From Candidatus Poribacteria bacterium (lineage in GTDB: Bacteria > Poribacteria > WGA-4E > PCPOR2b): a stretch of DNA of 42,921 nucleotides. The DNA is taken from contig JAJECO010000082.1 of assembly GCA_022822005.1 (NCBI GenBank), positions 1-42,921 of the forward strand. The letters are read 5' to 3'. Position 1 is the first letter of the stretch, and each line of letters opens with the position of its first letter. The notes beneath the pieces were generated by a model. It searched no databases. It was not told where the DNA came from and worked only from the letters and a program-made list of their open reading frames with translations. This document shows, piece by piece, positions 9,435 to 18,134 of the stretch. A program made the translations under genes and the position numbers.

Positions 9435-10817
9435 ATGTCTACTTATGATGTTGGTATAATTGGAGGAGGTCCGGGCGGCTATGTTGCAGCGATCAAGGCC
9501 GCCCAGTTAGGGGGTAAAGTCTGCCTCATCGAAAAAGGGGAATGGGGAGGCACCTGCTTGAATCGGGGGTGTATCCCGACCAAGACGTTGTTTTCGGTGG
9601 CACATTTCGCCACGCAGGTTCGGGAGGCGGAGGGGTTCGGCATAAAGATTAGCGGGGCAGAGATTGATTATGCACAGGTGCTGGGACACAAGGAGGCGAC
9701 CGTCCAAAAACTCACCGGTGGAATCGCGCAGCTGCTCAAGAGGAACGGGGTTGATACAATTAACGGAACGGGCGTCCTCACCGCGAAGGATAGGATAGAA
9801 GCGACAAAAGCGGACGGTACACAGGAACAGATTGAAGCGAAACAGATTATCATCGCCACCGGTTCTGAACCCGCGAATATTCCTGTCTTTGAAATTGACG
9901 AACAGCAGGTACTGACGACGACAGGGATCCTTGAGTTGACGGAACTACCCAAGAGTATAATTATCGTCGGTGGCGGTGTCGCCGGCTGCGAGTTTGCATC
10001 AATTTTCAACGGATTGGGCTGCGATATCACTATCATTGAACTATTACCCACAATCCTTGCTACTGAGGATACGCATATCATTCGACAACTCCGCCTCTTG
10101 ATGAGAAGGAAAGGGATCGAAATCAAGACAGAAGCCAACGTAACAAACGTAGACAAATCGGAATCCGGTGTGACTGCAACACTGGAATCTGGCGAGCGCT
10201 TCAGCGCGGAAAAGATGCTGATTTCTATTGGCAGGAGTTTTAACTCCGAAGGCATCGGATTGGAAACGGTCGGCGTCCGGACGGATAAGGGCAAAATTGT
10301 CGTAAACGAACGGATGGAGACCAATGTGGCGGGTATTTACGCCGTAGGGGATGTCGCAAGTCGATATCTGTTGGCACACGTTGCATCGGCGGAAGGAATT
10401 GTCGCTGCGCAAAACTGCATGGGTCGAGAAGCGGAGATGGATTACAGCACAATACCGTGGTGTGTTTTCACGATCCCCGAAATCGCCAGATGCGGCATGA
10501 CGGAGGCGCAAGCCGAGGAAGAGGGCTATTCGGTTAAGGTTGGGCGATTCCCTTATGCAGCGAGCGGTAAGGCTTTGGGTATGCGCGAAACAGATGGATT
10601 CGTCAAGGTTATCTCTGATCAGGAGTTCGGTGATATCCTCGGTGTCCACATTCTTGGGGCACACGCTTCAGACCTGATCCATGAAGCTGTGGTTGCGATC
10701 CGTATGGAGGCATCGGTTGCTGACTTGGCACACACAATCCATGCACATCCAACTCTGGCTGAAGCCGTCATGGAATCCGCCGAAGCTGCCTATGACCGTG
10801 CCATTCATATTTTGTAG
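9435..10817 (+). CDS. lpdA: Dihydrolipoyl dehydrogenase
   Basis: A 460-residue flavoprotein that reoxidises dihydrolipoamide with NAD+, the E3 part of 2-oxoacid dehydrogenases and of glycine cleavage. The FAD motif GIIGGGPGGYVAA is at the N terminus. The redox disulphide GGTCLNRGCIPTK has Cys41 and Cys46. The NAD motif IVGGGVAGCEFA and a second FAD motif (AVGDVA) follow. The catalytic His438-Glu443 pair is in HAHPTLAE. ATG 9435 is preceded by GGGAGGT; the upstream in-frame GTG at 9429 lies inside that site and is unlikely. No E1 or E2 gene is in the window, so this is a stand-alone copy beside an aldo/keto reductase. Confidence 0.93.
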   Translation: MSTYDVGIIGGGPGGYVAAIKAAQLGGKVCLIEKGEWGGTCLNRGCIPTKTLFSVAHFATQVREAEGFGIKISGAEIDYAQVLGHKEATVQKLTGGIAQLLKRNGVDTINGTGVLTAKDRIEATKADGTQEQIEAKQIIIATGSEPANIPVFEIDEQQVLTTTGILELTELPKSIIIVGGGVAGCEFASIFNGLGCDITIIELLPTILATEDTHIIRQLRLLMRRKGIEIKTEANVTNVDKSESGVTATLESGERFSAEKMLISIGRSFNSEGIGLETVGVRTDKGKIVVNERMETNVAGIYAVGDVASRYLLAHVASAEGIVAAQNCMGREAEMDYSTIPWCVFTIPEIARCGMTEAQAEEEGYSVKVGRFPYAASGKALGMRETDGFVKVISDQEFGDILGVHILGAHASDLIHEAVVAIRMEASVADLAHTIHAHPTLAEAVMESAEAAYDRAIHIL

Positions 10818-10880
10818 ATAGTCGAGTAGCGTGTGCCATTGCTATATTCAACAGCGAAACGTGAAGGATGGCGTCTACTC

Positions 10881-11888
10881 ATGTCAAAATCTCAAATATT
10901 CCACGTCGCTCCAGACCGACTGGGCACTCGACTCGACCGTTTTGTTGAGGCACAACTCAGCGAGCAAGCGGAGACAGAAACAGATGCGTCGTCTTGCGTT
11001 TCGCTGTCCCGAACATATATCCAAAAGTTGATTCGGGAAGGTGCCATAGCGGTGAACGGCAAACCGTCGAAGCCCGGCTACAAACTCCGAGCCGGTGACG
11101 AGGTATCCCTCATACTGCCGGATCCGCGCCCCCTCCAAACGATCGAACCCGAACCGATTCCCCTTGATATCCTGCACGAAGATTCTGTGCTGATTGTCCT
11201 AAACAAACCAGCTGGTATGACCGTCCACCCCGCCGGTGATGTCCAATCTGGCACGCTTGTCAACGCGCTACTCAATCACTGCGAATCGCTCCCCGGTATT
11301 GGCGGCGTTCAGCGACCCGGTATCGTGCATCGCCTCGACAAGGAAACCTCCGGCGCGATTGTTGCTGCTAAAACAGATTTCGCACATCGGCACCTTTCAG
11401 CTCAGTTTGAAGCACATACCACCACACGTCATTACCACGCTGTCACTTGCGGTGTGCCTCCTAACGAAACGGGAACTATCGACGCCCGCATCGTCCGCAG
11501 TTCACGGGATAGGCGGAAGATGACCGTAACAGGAGCAGGTGGTCGTCATGCGGTTACCCACTATCACATCCTGGAACGCTATGACCGATTCTCCTTTCTT
11601 AAACTGACATTGGAAACGGGACGTATCCACCAGATCCGGGTGCATCTGAGCCATATCGGCCACCCTGTTGCCGGCGATCATGTCTATGGCGGTGGATATG
11701 ATCGTGCCGTCCACGATGCGCCTTCTCCTGCTGTCAAAGAAGCCCTCGCGGCGCTGAATCGCCAAGCCCTGCACGCTCACACGCTTGGATTCGTCCATCC
11801 GGAGACGGAGGAACAGCTGACATTTTCCGCGCCAATGCCAGATGATATGTGGTGGTTTGTCGAGGAATTAAGAAGTGTGGAAGGATAG
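10881..11888 (+). CDS. RluD-like pseudouridine synthase with S4 domain
   Basis: A 335-residue 23S rRNA pseudouridine synthase of the RluC/RluD type. An S4 RNA-binding domain (about 12-75, ending AGDEVSLILPDP) precedes the catalytic domain with HRLDKETSG (150-158, catalytic Asp153) and GRIHQIRVHLSHIGHPVAGD. The ATG at 10881 has AAGGA 12 bases upstream, slightly far. An in-frame GTG at 10833 would add 16 residues without similarity. It follows lpdA closely and may be the last gene of that run, although it is functionally unrelated. RluD is the likeliest identity because of length and domain order. Confidence 0.9.
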   Translation: MSKSQIFHVAPDRLGTRLDRFVEAQLSEQAETETDASSCVSLSRTYIQKLIREGAIAVNGKPSKPGYKLRAGDEVSLILPDPRPLQTIEPEPIPLDILHEDSVLIVLNKPAGMTVHPAGDVQSGTLVNALLNHCESLPGIGGVQRPGIVHRLDKETSGAIVAAKTDFAHRHLSAQFEAHTTTRHYHAVTCGVPPNETGTIDARIVRSSRDRRKMTVTGAGGRHAVTHYHILERYDRFSFLKLTLETGRIHQIRVHLSHIGHPVAGDHVYGGGYDRAVHDAPSPAVKEALAALNRQALHAHTLGFVHPETEEQLTFSAPMPDDMWWFVEELRSVEG

Positions 11889-11892
11889 TGTC

Positions 11893-11957
11893 TAGGGGCA
11901 TTTAGGGCTTCTGTAGGAGGGATTTCCAAATCCCGACACCTCACCAAATAGTCCTAA
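11893..11957. repeat. TAGGGNCATTTAG repeat, partial copy
   Basis: TAGGGGCATTTAGGGCTTCTG followed by a GGGATTT-CC-AAATCCC hairpin and CGACACCTC. It matches the first half of the repeats at 15850 and 42520; the right half is missing or replaced. Confidence 0.55.
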
Positions 11958-12034
11958 GCTTCACGTTCTGGCGTTGACCTGATACCCTGTATGTGTTACA
12001 CTCTGTTGACACACTCAAATTCGGAGGAATTATT

Positions 12035-12805
12035 ATGAAATGGTCGCTGAATACATACCAGACCTGTCAAGATTGGGAACTGAGCAAAATACTCCAAATC
12101 GCTGAAGACACAGGGTATCACGCCGTTGAACTGTTGATGGATTATCAGCAGAAACACGGTTTCGAGTGGGACACGCCCGAAGACCGATGGGGACCACTTA
12201 AAGATGCGGTGGATGCCAGCGGGGTGGTGATCTCATCGTTAACAAGTTGTCAGAACTTCCACTCACCAGATGCTGCGGATCGTGCGGAAAGCGTACGCCG
12301 TGTTAAGCGCGTTATCGAGATGACGGACTTCATGGGTTGCGACCACGTGCGCGTCCTTGGTGATCGGTTCGACGACGATACCCACGATGCCGTTGTCGGG
12401 TACGTGACCGAGGCGCTGACCGAACTTGGAGAATATGCCGAGCCGAAGGGCATTACGGTGTCTATCGAGATGCACGGTTCTTTCATAGATCCTGTACCAG
12501 CGATGCAGGTCATCGAAGGTGTCAATCGACCAAATGTCGGTTTTGTATTCAACTGCCAGTTCTTCGGTTGTGAGGCGGGAAGCATTGAACCGCTCTTTTC
12601 GCAGGTTGCGTCGCACATTACGGCTGTGCATACCCACTCCACCGAAGATCCAGAAACCTTTGAGCTTTATCGTCAGATGTTCGAGTGGCTTCAACGGATC
12701 GGATTTGACGGCTACATCTCCAATGAATGCGCGTATACGGGACCAGATCCGGAAAAGGTGCTTGCGATGTATATCGGACTGTTTAAGGCGTTTACAGGGG
12801 AATAA
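12035..12805 (+). CDS. Sugar phosphate isomerase/epimerase
   Basis: A 256-residue TIM-barrel protein of the AP_endonuc_2/xylose-isomerase-like family. Candidate metal ligands lie in VSIEMHGSF, NVGFVFNCQFF, VHTHST and ISNECAY. ATG 12035 follows GGAGG with seven to eight bases of spacing; the frame is open from 11993 but the earlier part has no support. It is only distantly related to the other isomerases in this window. It is followed by a MITE-like repeat and then a double-cupin gene on the same strand; the latter might receive transcription through the repeat. Confidence 0.85.
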   Translation: MKWSLNTYQTCQDWELSKILQIAEDTGYHAVELLMDYQQKHGFEWDTPEDRWGPLKDAVDASGVVISSLTSCQNFHSPDAADRAESVRRVKRVIEMTDFMGCDHVRVLGDRFDDDTHDAVVGYVTEALTELGEYAEPKGITVSIEMHGSFIDPVPAMQVIEGVNRPNVGFVFNCQFFGCEAGSIEPLFSQVASHITAVHTHSTEDPETFELYRQMFEWLQRIGFDGYISNECAYTGPDPEKVLAMYIGLFKAFTGE

Positions 12806-12840
12806 TCGTACGCTCAGACTTACCATACAAAAGCGTAAAC

Positions 12841-13011
12841 TATAGTGGGCCTTAGAATTAATGAGATACTCCAAACCGAATCGCATTGTCCCCATGCCCG
12901 ATAGGTGCGGTTTCTAACCGCACCGCGTCCCGATGAATCGGGATAAATCGGGAACAGCGCCTACCAAACATGGAGAGCGACAACGTATACTTATTTTTAG
13001 AATTCACTATA
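12841..13011. repeat. MITE-like repeat, TATAGTGAA family, copy 2
   Basis: About 171 bases, with TATAGTGGGCCTTAGAATTA at the left and the inverse of TTAGAATTCACTATA at the right. The interior shares GGTGCGGTTTCTAACCGCAC and GCGCCTACCAAACATGG with copy 1 at 7716, plus an inserted CCCGATGAATCGGG palindrome. It ends seven bases before the ribosome binding site of the double-cupin gene, and an in-frame start inside it (12970) would wrongly lengthen that gene. Confidence 0.7.
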
Positions 13012-13029
13012 CTTACTAAGGAGGAAAAC

Positions 13030-13749
13030 ATGGCTTACATAAAAAACTGGCGTGATGTTCAACCGAATATCTCCCATCTAAGTGCAGTACATTGGGGCGG
13101 TCTACGTTCTGTAAAGGAAGGTGGCGATGATGATCGGCACCGTCTGGACCGGTTGGGAGGCTTTGCCCGACACGCGCTCCAGGGACGCAAGACCTCCGAT
13201 TTTCACAAACATGAGGCTTTGGAACAGGTCTACTACATCCTCAGTGGAAAGGGAGAGGTGCTGTTCGAGGATCAGCGTTATCCGGTAGAAGATGGTGATG
13301 CGGTTTACTTACCGGCTGATATCCATCACCAGATGTTCAATACCATGAATGAAGGTTGGTTAGAGCATCACGTCATCAGTATGGGTGTGCCAAGTCGTGG
13401 TGGTAAGTTTACCATCCGCAATTGGACCCAAACGCCGCCGGAAGGGGACGGTGCGGGTGCGGTACGATGGTATCAACTGAAACCCGAAGACAATAGTGAG
13501 AGCGGTTGTTTGAAAGGGATGCAGTTCATCGCTCGCGAGTCTGTGCAGCCCGGCAACGAATCAATTGAACGATGCCACGCAGATATTGAGCAGGTCTACT
13601 ACGTGGTAGAAAATCGTGGTGTCCTCCAGAGTGATGGCGAAGAGCAGGAAATAACCGAAGGCGATATGATCCACATCCCCGCCGGCACAACTTACAAGAT
13701 TCTAAATCCGCATCAGGAGTGGGTAACCTCTTTGATCATGGCGGGTTGA
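13030..13749 (+). CDS. Double-cupin (bicupin) protein
   Basis: A 239-residue protein with two cupin domains. The first has DFHKHEALEQVYYILSGKGE and YLPADIHHQ, a full metal site. The second has RCHADIEQVYYVVE and HIPAGTTYK, where the later His is replaced by Tyr or lost; the second domain may be structural or bind metal differently. Start ATG 13030 is preceded by AAGGAGG. Function is not assignable; it may act with the sugar isomerase upstream. Confidence 0.82.
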   Translation: MAYIKNWRDVQPNISHLSAVHWGGLRSVKEGGDDDRHRLDRLGGFARHALQGRKTSDFHKHEALEQVYYILSGKGEVLFEDQRYPVEDGDAVYLPADIHHQMFNTMNEGWLEHHVISMGVPSRGGKFTIRNWTQTPPEGDGAGAVRWYQLKPEDNSESGCLKGMQFIARESVQPGNESIERCHADIEQVYYVVENRGVLQSDGEEQEITEGDMIHIPAGTTYKILNPHQEWVTSLIMAG

Positions 13750-13754
13750 ATGTA

Positions 13755-13930
13755 TAGGACTTACGCAGCGGTTTCATAAGTCCCCCTGACAAGGACTTCC
13801 CCCCTGATAAGTCCCGATCCATCTTCCCCCCCTGATAAGGGGGGCTAGGGGGGTTGGGGGATTTAGGGAGTTAAAAATCAAAAATCTACCCCCTGTAGTG
13901 AAATCCCGATTCATCGGGGGTGAGTGCAAC
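13755..13930. repeat. Composite repeat: TAGGACTTACGCA end plus C/G-tract palindromes
   Basis: TAGGACTTACGCA at 13755-13767 matches the end of the MITE-like elements at 16114 and 24283, but no opposite end follows. From 13787 there are several C-tract/G-tract palindromes around TGATAAG or TGACAAG, including CCCCCCTGATAAGGGGGG, then GGCTAGGGGGGTTGGGGGAT (13841-13863), as in the copy at 19061. The next part carries TCCCGAT-type palindromes. Confidence 0.6.
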
Positions 13931-13970
13931 GAAATTCCGATAGATCGGAGTTGAACGGTTGCGCTCTGTA

Positions 13971-14843
13971 TTACTCGCGCTCCCACCGACTCGGGTTCAT
14001 GCCGGGGGCTTCGTGGGGCATATTTGGAGGTTTGTTACCGCCCTCGTATATCCAGATGCGAGCGTTGCGGTCGCCCATCAATTCACGCACGACTGGTGAG
14101 AGTTTCGCAACTTCGTCCGGATCCCAAGGCTCTACCTCTCCGGCGGGTCCTGCCCAAACGGGTCGGTAGGAGAGCTGCAGCGCCTCGCGTGGATAGGTCC
14201 CAACGTTTGGGTAGTTTCCGTGAAAGACATAGTTACTAAATAGGACCGCAGCCCCCGCCTCGCATGTTACCATCATCTCTTCGGGGTGTTCTGCGTAGCG
14301 GAGGTATGGGTTTGCTTGATCGTGGTAACTCAAATGGGACCGTGGTACCACGCGGAAGGGCGAAACTTCGGGGATTAGGTCGTCCAAGTAGTAGAGGACA
14401 CGGATAATTTTCGGACAGGTGTATTCCGCGCTGAAGATCCGGGAGCCCCACGGCTGACCGTCGCAGTGCAGGCTGATACCGGGATGCCCCGGCTCGGAAC
14501 GGGAGTAGTCGTAGGACATCAAAACGATTTGGTCACCGCACAACTCCTTGAGGAACTCGATCATCGGTGGATAGCTGATCAGTTCACTGACAGGACCTCC
14601 GGCGAATTGGATGCTTGACCGCCCCCGCTGGTGAACGCTGTAATCTACATGGGTCGTTTCAAATTGCGAGGTCTGTGCTTTGAGTCGTGCAATGTGGTCA
14701 GCGTCAAGCAGATCGGGAACAACTACATAGCCTTCTACCTCAAGGTGCTGAATGCGCTGACCGAGCGTGAGTGCGCTCCAGTCACGGTCATCTATGCGCG
14801 GCGTCCCACCCTCTCTCTGAGATGAAGCAGATACATCCGACAT
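13971..14843 (-). CDS. Phytanoyl-CoA dioxygenase (PhyH) family protein
   Basis: A 290-residue Fe(II)/2-oxoglutarate-dependent oxygenase. The iron ligands fit HCD in ISLHCDGQPWGS and a distal His in NYVFHGNYPN; YRPVWAG could supply the Arg that binds 2-oxoglutarate. The family hydroxylates varied substrates, from phytanoyl-CoA to halogenation and natural products, so the substrate is open. ATG 14843 has AAAGGAG eight bases upstream; the frame is open to 14939 without a better start. It follows the DUF6807 gene by 22 bases on the same strand, so they form a two-gene operon. A divergent second family member is at 40197. Confidence 0.88.
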   Translation of the reverse strand: MSDVSASSQREGGTPRIDDRDWSALTLGQRIQHLEVEGYVVVPDLLDADHIARLKAQTSQFETTHVDYSVHQRGRSSIQFAGGPVSELISYPPMIEFLKELCGDQIVLMSYDYSRSEPGHPGISLHCDGQPWGSRIFSAEYTCPKIIRVLYYLDDLIPEVSPFRVVPRSHLSYHDQANPYLRYAEHPEEMMVTCEAGAAVLFSNYVFHGNYPNVGTYPREALQLSYRPVWAGPAGEVEPWDPDEVAKLSPVVRELMGDRNARIWIYEGGNKPPNMPHEAPGMNPSRWERE

Positions 14844-14865
14844 GGTTCGATCTCCTTTTCTGAAA

Positions 14866-15816
14866 TTATTCGGTCTCTCGCTTGAAAGCCTCGTACAGAT
14901 CTGGCACACCCGCCTCGTAGGGATCTCCATCGTGGGCAACCACCCGAACCGCTAAGTCCACCTCTTCCCCACGGGATACATAAGTGGCTCCTTTGCGAAA
15001 TGGATTAACTCGAACGCTTCCGTAGTCCCCCGCATACCAAGCCACATTACCCATTGAAGGAAACTGAAAGATCGCAACCCCGGCGGTGCGTCCCTGGTCG
15101 TCCGTCCCGTAGTAGTCGATCCAATCCGCGTGCTGCCAGCCCACGTCGTCGTCCCGTCTGCCCTCAGAATCCACAATGTTACCGTCCTGTTTCACACCAT
15201 TCCGGTCCGCGACTCTTAGGTGGTCAGCCATCCGAATTGTGAAATATCCGTGTCGTGACGGACCGAGGCGGATATCCCATTCCGTGGGTCTGAGCTGCGA
15301 CCGAACATCAATGATATTGGCAACCTCACCCGGAAAAACGCTGACTGTGCGCATCTCCTCGGCAACAACGCGGCGATACTTAGGAGCATACCCCTGCTCA
15401 GGTCCCTGCCACTGCATCCTCACGATAAGCTCCAGATGCCCCTCGTTCAACTCAGTGCATTCGTTGTGTGTCATCGCCACGATGCGCCCCTCTCCCCTCC
15501 CACGCATGTCAGGCTCGTTGGTGTAAAAGCACATACCGGGGTCCTCAAATCGTCCGGCGGCAGATGTTTGGTATGTGAAGAAGTAGTCATTCCCTACAGT
15601 GATTGACTGATGAAAGGGGTGGTCGCTGGTGGGCCTTTCATTGGTAACAGCGACCCCCGCTGGCGTCATCACCGGATAAACGTAGCAGCGGCGAGAAGAT
15701 TGGTTGAAGCCGGTAATGCGCCTGCCGTTCCAACTCACCTTCAAGAGCCGAACAGGGTCATCCATCCAGTTGTTCGGAACGGATATATCTGAACTTTCGA
15801 CCGAAAAATACTTCAT
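14866..15816 (-). CDS. DUF6807/PmoA-like protein
   Basis: A 316-residue protein resembling the family annotated as methane oxygenase PmoA/DUF6807, common in carbohydrate loci of Planctomycetes and Poribacteria-like bacteria; the PmoA name is historical and does not imply methane oxidation. Characteristic segments are YVYPVMTPAGVAVTNERP, DHPFHQSITVGNDYFF and YFTIRMADHLRV. No signal peptide is visible. It heads a short operon with the PhyH gene. A paralogue at 35228 keeps DHPHHNS and the same layout. Function is unknown; a role in carbohydrate or glycoside processing is inferred from gene context in general. Confidence 0.72.
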   Translation of the reverse strand: MKYFSVESSDISVPNNWMDDPVRLLKVSWNGRRITGFNQSSRRCYVYPVMTPAGVAVTNERPTSDHPFHQSITVGNDYFFTYQTSAAGRFEDPGMCFYTNEPDMRGRGEGRIVAMTHNECTELNEGHLELIVRMQWQGPEQGYAPKYRRVVAEEMRTVSVFPGEVANIIDVRSQLRPTEWDIRLGPSRHGYFTIRMADHLRVADRNGVKQDGNIVDSEGRRDDDVGWQHADWIDYYGTDDQGRTAGVAIFQFPSMGNVAWYAGDYGSVRVNPFRKGATYVSRGEEVDLAVRVVAHDGDPYEAGVPDLYEAFKRETE

Positions 15817-15849
15817 AACACGACGCTCCCATTAAGGGCTGTTCTCCAC

Positions 15850-15971
15850 TAGGGACATTTAGTTCTTCTGTAGGAGGGATTTCCAAATCCCGACACTTCG
15901 CTCATAGAGCGACTGCCCGACTCTGACTTTTCAAACAAAATGGGTCATAAGTCTAAAACTGAATAGCCCTA
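15850..15971. repeat. TAGGGNCATTTAG repeat, full copy
   Basis: About 122 bases. The left end TAGGGACATTTAGTTCTTCT is an imperfect inverse of the right end (reverse complement TAGGGCTATTCAGTTTTAG). The interior has the GGGATTT-CC-AAATCCC hairpin, GACACTTCGCTC and CTTTTCAAACAAAATG. The same blocks occur at 42520-42661. Confidence 0.65.
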
Positions 15972-16113
15972 TGTCCCCCACTTTTGAACTTGACGTTGCT
16001 TATGGGCAATGATATAGTAAATTGTGTTTATTGTATCAGCTTTTGGAGATCTATTCAACAGCGTTATGTGTGAAAAAATGGCGGGGCAAATTTCCCGCTT
16101 CGTTCCTTTTTAT

Positions 16114-16325
16114 TAGGATTTACGCAGTTGAGTGCTGAGCCCTTTGTAGTTCGGCGATTTATCGCCGCTAGACACCGTTCCCAACCCTGGTCTCCCCGAT
16201 GGAATCGGGACAGGCAGAACGGACGCCCGATGAATCCCCGATAAATCGAGATTAAGAAACGGGCAACTACAATAAGTTCGTAGTGAACAACGATCATTGT
16301 TCACTACTGAAGGACGTAAGTCCTA
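16114..16325. repeat. MITE-like element with TAGGANTTACG ends and TTAT flanks
   Basis: About 212 bases. Left end TAGGATTTACGCAGTTGA and right end (reverse complement TAGGACTTACGTCCTTCA) match at 13 of 18 positions. TTAT is present directly on both sides (16110-16113 and 16326-16329), a possible 4-base target duplication. The interior holds palindromes GGCGATTTATCGCC and GTAGTGAACAA...TTGTTCACTAC. No transposase is encoded; the short minus-strand open frames here are not genes. Confidence 0.65.
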
Positions 16326-16334
16326 TTATTATAA

Positions 16335-16430
16335 CCTAAGTTGCTAGTTGTCAGACTTGCTCGGCTTGGATAGACATATCCAAGCCATCCTTATACGTAT
16401 GCAGTGGATTTGTCAATCCACTGCGAGCGG
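16335..16430. repeat. Double-hairpin repeat, copy 1
   Basis: CCTAAGTTGCTA leads into two perfect hairpins: CTTGGATA-GACA-TATCCAAG (16365-16384) and GCAGTGGATT-TGTC-AATCCACTGC (16401-16424), then GAGCGG. Copy 2 at 36175-36312 has the same two stems with extra DNA between them. Confidence 0.7.
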
Positions 16431-16527
16431 TGATGGTCTCTATTCAGTGTCCACTCTTCCGTTCCAAGACATTTTTCATAAATAGCAACTTGCGTTATTA
16501 TAGATGTACTGTGAGGAGAGAGAATAA

Positions 16528-17286
16528 ATGAGTTCAATTACAAAGGTTGCTATCGTAACCGGCGCCGGTTCTGGCATCGGGAGGCAAACGTCGATCGCTC
16601 TGTCGCAGGAGGGTTATTCCGTCGCCTTGGCTGGCCGTCGTATAGAGACTTTGGAGGAAACTGCCAAGGAGATAGGAGCAGATAGCTCACGAATCTTAGT
16701 TGTACCGACAGATGTGGGGGATCACACCTCAATTCAAAATCTGTTCGCTCAAACGAAAGAAACCTTTGGTAGGCTTGACCTACTGTTTAATAATGCGGGT
16801 ACCGGCGCGCCACCTGTGCCGTTGGAGGAATTGACCTACGAGCAGTGGAAAACAGTTGCAGATACCAACCTGACCGGCGCATTTCTCTGTACACAAGAAG
16901 CGTTCAAGATTATGAAGGATCAAGACCCCAGAGGCGGGCGCATCATCAACAACGGTTCTATATCAGCGCACACGCCGCGGGTCAACTCCGCGCCCTATAC
17001 CGCCACCAAGCACGGCTTGACGGGACTCACTAAATCAACGTCACTCGATGGACGTAAATACGATATCGCATGTGGTCAAATCGACATCGGTAACGCAGCG
17101 ACCGAAAGAACAGACAGAATGGAGGTAGGTGTTCCACAAGCAGATGGAACTGTTGCGGTTGAACCAAGAATGGCTGTAGATGATGTGGCGCGTGCTGTGG
17201 TGCACATGGCGAGTCTTCCGTTAGATGCAAATGTGCTTTTCATGACTATCATGGCGACGAAGATGCCCTACGTTGGACGCGGATAA
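16528..17286 (+). CDS. Short-chain dehydrogenase/reductase (twin of the gene at 41617)
   Basis: A 252-residue NAD(P)-dependent oxidoreductase of the classical SDR fold. The cofactor motif TGAGSGIG, the structural NNAG, and the catalytic Tyr157-Lys161 in SAPYTATK with Ser in NNGSISAH are all present. Its sequence is close to the SDR at 41617-42366: [59 protein letters not shown] and [10 protein letters not shown] are shared. Good ribosome binding site (GTGAGGAGAG). It leads a three-gene run SDR-SDR-isomerase. The substrate is unknown. Confidence 0.93.
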   Translation: MSSITKVAIVTGAGSGIGRQTSIALSQEGYSVALAGRRIETLEETAKEIGADSSRILVVPTDVGDHTSIQNLFAQTKETFGRLDLLFNNAGTGAPPVPLEELTYEQWKTVADTNLTGAFLCTQEAFKIMKDQDPRGGRIINNGSISAHTPRVNSAPYTATKHGLTGLTKSTSLDGRKYDIACGQIDIGNAATERTDRMEVGVPQADGTVAVEPRMAVDDVARAVVHMASLPLDANVLFMTIMATKMPYVGRG

Positions 17287-17318
17287 CCTGAAGCGGGTAT
17301 TCAAACATGGGAGAGCTT

Positions 17319-18134
17319 ATGAACCCGAAACGATTGGAAGGACAGATTGCTTGGATCAGCGGCGGTGCCTCGGGCATGGGTGAAGCCACCGCCCAACTCT
17401 TCGCAGAGGAGGGGGCAAGGGTCGCCGTTGTGGATATACAAGCTGAACGTGGCAAGAAACTTATCGAGGAAATCACCGCTCAGGGCGGTGAAGCCATCTT
17501 CCACGAATGTGACGTTGCGCGTGAGGATGCGGTACGCCAATCGATTGAGAAAACCGTCGCACACTTTGGGGGTTTGCAGATTATCGTTAATTGTGCGGGG
17601 GTTGTCCACGTTGTGGAACTGCACGAGTATTCGGAGGAGGAGTGGGACCAGCTGATGGGCGTTAATGTCAAATCAATCTTCTTCTCCATCAAACATGGTC
17701 ACCCCCACCTGCGCAAGAATCAACGTAGCTACATGGTGAATATCGGTTCGGTGGGCAGCTTCATTGGACAAGCCCAAACGCCGGCCTACATCACATCTAA
17801 ACACGCGGTGCTCGGATTGAGCCGATCAATCGCACTTGACTACGCCGCCGAGGGACTGCGTTGCAACTGTGTCTGCCCCGGAATTACTGACACACCGATG
17901 TTGCGTTACCACCTGAGCACCACACCCGACCCAGAAGCCACGCTTGCGAACCGCCTTAGCCGTGTACCCACCGGTGTCGCTATCACACCGATGGACATCG
18001 CTAGAGCGGTGCGCTACCTATCTTGTGAGGATTCTGCCGGCGTCACTGGCACATCGTTGGTAGTGGATGGGGCTTATATCACGCCCGCTGAATGGGAAAC
18101 TGTGGGTCAAACGAAATTTATGGAGCCATCATGA
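17319..18134 (+). CDS. Short-chain dehydrogenase/reductase
   Basis: A 271-residue classical SDR. The glycine motif SGGASGMG, NCAG and the catalytic pair Tyr157/Lys161 in TPAYITSK are visible, with Ser in VNIGSVGS. The C terminus is GVTGTSLVVDGAYIT, typical of this fold. The start at 17319 has GGGAG at the right distance; the ATG at 17307 lies just before that site. It is 32 bases after the first SDR and overlaps the following isomerase by four bases (ATGA), which implies translational coupling. Likely a sugar or polyol dehydrogenase, given its partner. Confidence 0.93.
   Translation: MNPKRLEGQIAWISGGASGMGEATAQLFAEEGARVAVVDIQAERGKKLIEEITAQGGEAIFHECDVAREDAVRQSIEKTVAHFGGLQIIVNCAGVVHVVELHEYSEEEWDQLMGVNVKSIFFSIKHGHPHLRKNQRSYMVNIGSVGSFIGQAQTPAYITSKHAVLGLSRSIALDYAAEGLRCNCVCPGITDTPMLRYHLSTTPDPEATLANRLSRVPTGVAITPMDIARAVRYLSCEDSAGVTGTSLVVDGAYITPAEWETVGQTKFMEPS

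Noticed and set aside
9668-10664. Two long minus-strand open frames
   Set aside because: They lie opposite lpdA, whose active-site motifs are complete, and have low-complexity composition.
12970-13029. Extended N terminus of the bicupin gene
   Set aside because: The added residues come from a MITE-like repeat; AAGGAGG precedes the ATG at 13030.
13755-13930. CRISPR array
   Set aside because: The G/C-tract repeats are palindromic but irregular in spacing and have no unique spacers or cas genes.
14866-15816. Methane monooxygenase subunit
   Set aside because: The PmoA label of this family is historical; the protein has no membrane helices and no pmoB or pmoC is present.
16064-16304. Two small minus-strand open frames
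   Set aside because: They fall inside the repeat element at 16114-16325 and have no ribosome binding site.
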